Source of the DNA: Methyloprofundus sp.
GTDB lineage: Bacteria > Pseudomonadota > Gammaproteobacteria > Methylococcales > Methylomonadaceae
Direction of reading: 5' to 3'
Assembly: GCA_030619185.1 (NCBI GenBank)
Contig: JAUXBW010000144.1
Span: 1 to 6,022 of the forward strand
DNA length: 6,022 bases
A program made the translations under genes and the position numbers. The first letter of the stretch is position 1. The number at the start of each line of letters is the position of its first letter. Shown piece by piece: positions 5,468-6,022 of the stretch. Below the pieces are notes generated by a model. The model saw nothing but the letters and a program-made list of their open reading frames with translations, did not search any database and was not told where the DNA came from.

Positions 5468-6022
5468 TTATTTTAAATACCGATTAATCGCTTCCAGATC
5501 AGCAATCCCTAGAGTGCTGGCTGCATTTTTCAAGCGTACGCCATTAATTAAATAGGCATACCGGGATTTAGCATACTTACTCTGTGCGCTGGTGTAATTT
5601 CTTGTTGTTGTGAGTACATCAACCATGGTTCGTGTACCAACGTCAAAGCCCGCTTCAGTGGCTTCCAGTGAACTTTTTCCTGATTTAACTGCTGATTTTA
5701 AGGCTCCAACCTGGCTAATCGCAGTAATAACTCCACGGTAAGAATCTTTTACTTCTCTGGTGACGGCTCTTTGGGTGGCAATTAGATTTTCCTGTGCTTC
5801 GGCAAACTGGTATGCCGCTTCGCGTGTTCTGGAATTGACAGCACCCCCTTCAAAAAGCGGAATATTTAATTGTAATCCAATGTTTTCAGTATTACCCGTC
5901 GCATGAAGGTTCCCCGTTGTATTATTAAAGCCAAATCCACCGACGATATCCAGAGTTGGATAATGACCACTGCGTTGCAGGTCAATATTATCCTGAATAA
6001 TCTCAGATTCACTGCGGGCAAC
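5468..6022 (-). CDS. tolC: TolC-family outer-membrane efflux protein, C-terminal part (5' end outside window)
   Basis: An open minus-strand frame of 184 codons plus TAA (stop at 5470-5468) runs off the right edge with no interruption. TolC-type proteins are trimeric outer-membrane channels with a long periplasmic alpha-helical barrel, serving RND and ABC exporters and type I secretion. The visible part starts in a helix (ARSESEIIQDNIDLQRSG), then a beta stretch HYPTLDIVGGFGF and the strand IGLQLNIPLFEGGAVNSRT (48-66 of the visible part), which is highly characteristic. A long heptad-rich helix follows, then LEATEAGFDVGTRTMVDVL (119-137), SKYAKSRYAYLINGVRLK (148-165) and the ending LEAINRYLK. 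This is the second half of a protein usually near 450 residues. The gene is convergent with the L,D-transpeptidase; its promoter and start lie outside. Family is certain; the export partner is unknown. Confidence 0.93.
   Translation of the reverse strand, partial: VARSESEIIQDNIDLQRSGHYPTLDIVGGFGFNNTTGNLHATGNTENIGLQLNIPLFEGGAVNSRTREAAYQFAEAQENLIATQRAVTREVKDSYRGVITAISQVGALKSAVKSGKSSLEATEAGFDVGTRTMVDVLTTTRNYTSAQSKYAKSRYAYLINGVRLKNAASTLGIADLEAINRYLK

Overview
The window looks like chromosomal DNA from a gammaproteobacterium. The evidence is a yebC-ruvC-ruvA cluster, an RlmD-type rRNA methyltransferase, a TolC-type outer-membrane protein, and REP-like repeats beginning with GTAG. Base composition is moderate to somewhat AT-rich by eye. 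The protein flavour and repeat types recall environmental lineages such as methanotrophs or sulfur oxidisers, but nothing here fixes the genus.

Layout, left to right. (1) 1-96: a leader that starts inside a C-rich/G-rich hairpin. (2) 97-1373: a two-gene unit encoding a HupE/UreJ-family membrane protein and a single-pass 'transmembrane anchor' protein, five bases apart. A perfect long inverted repeat with a T-run (1376-1442) closes it. (3) 1511-3369: yebC, ruvC and ruvA as one tight operon, with a 3-nt gap and then a 4-nt ATGA overlap. It ends at a second perfect inverted repeat (3386-3447). ruvB does not follow. (4) 3468-4805: rlmD. (5) 4886-5383: a small L,D-transpeptidase (YkuD) protein without a signal peptide, preceded by a degraded REP-like repeat. 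(6) 5468-6022, minus strand: the C-terminal 184 residues of a TolC-family protein, convergent with the transpeptidase and separated from it by an imperfect inverted repeat. This gene is cut by the window edge.

Roles. RuvA and RuvC process Holliday junctions with RuvB, which must be encoded elsewhere. YebC is a translation or regulatory factor usually found next to ruvC. RlmD methylates 23S rRNA. The YkuD protein would act on peptidoglycan if it is exported. TolC forms outer-membrane export channels. The HupE-type pair is a candidate metal-related membrane module, but its substrate cannot be read from the sequence.

No new defence or mobile system is visible. The most unusual structure is in the gaps: each gap of about 70 bp or more inside the window holds a palindromic repeat of a different sequence type, most with the GTAG tetranucleotide of REP elements mobilised by RAYT (TnpA-REP) enzymes. 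Two are paired as inverted copies. Other points of interest are the missing ruvB, the rlmD start with no Shine-Dalgarno and a TATAAT overlapping its ATG, and the little-studied HupE/anchor pair.
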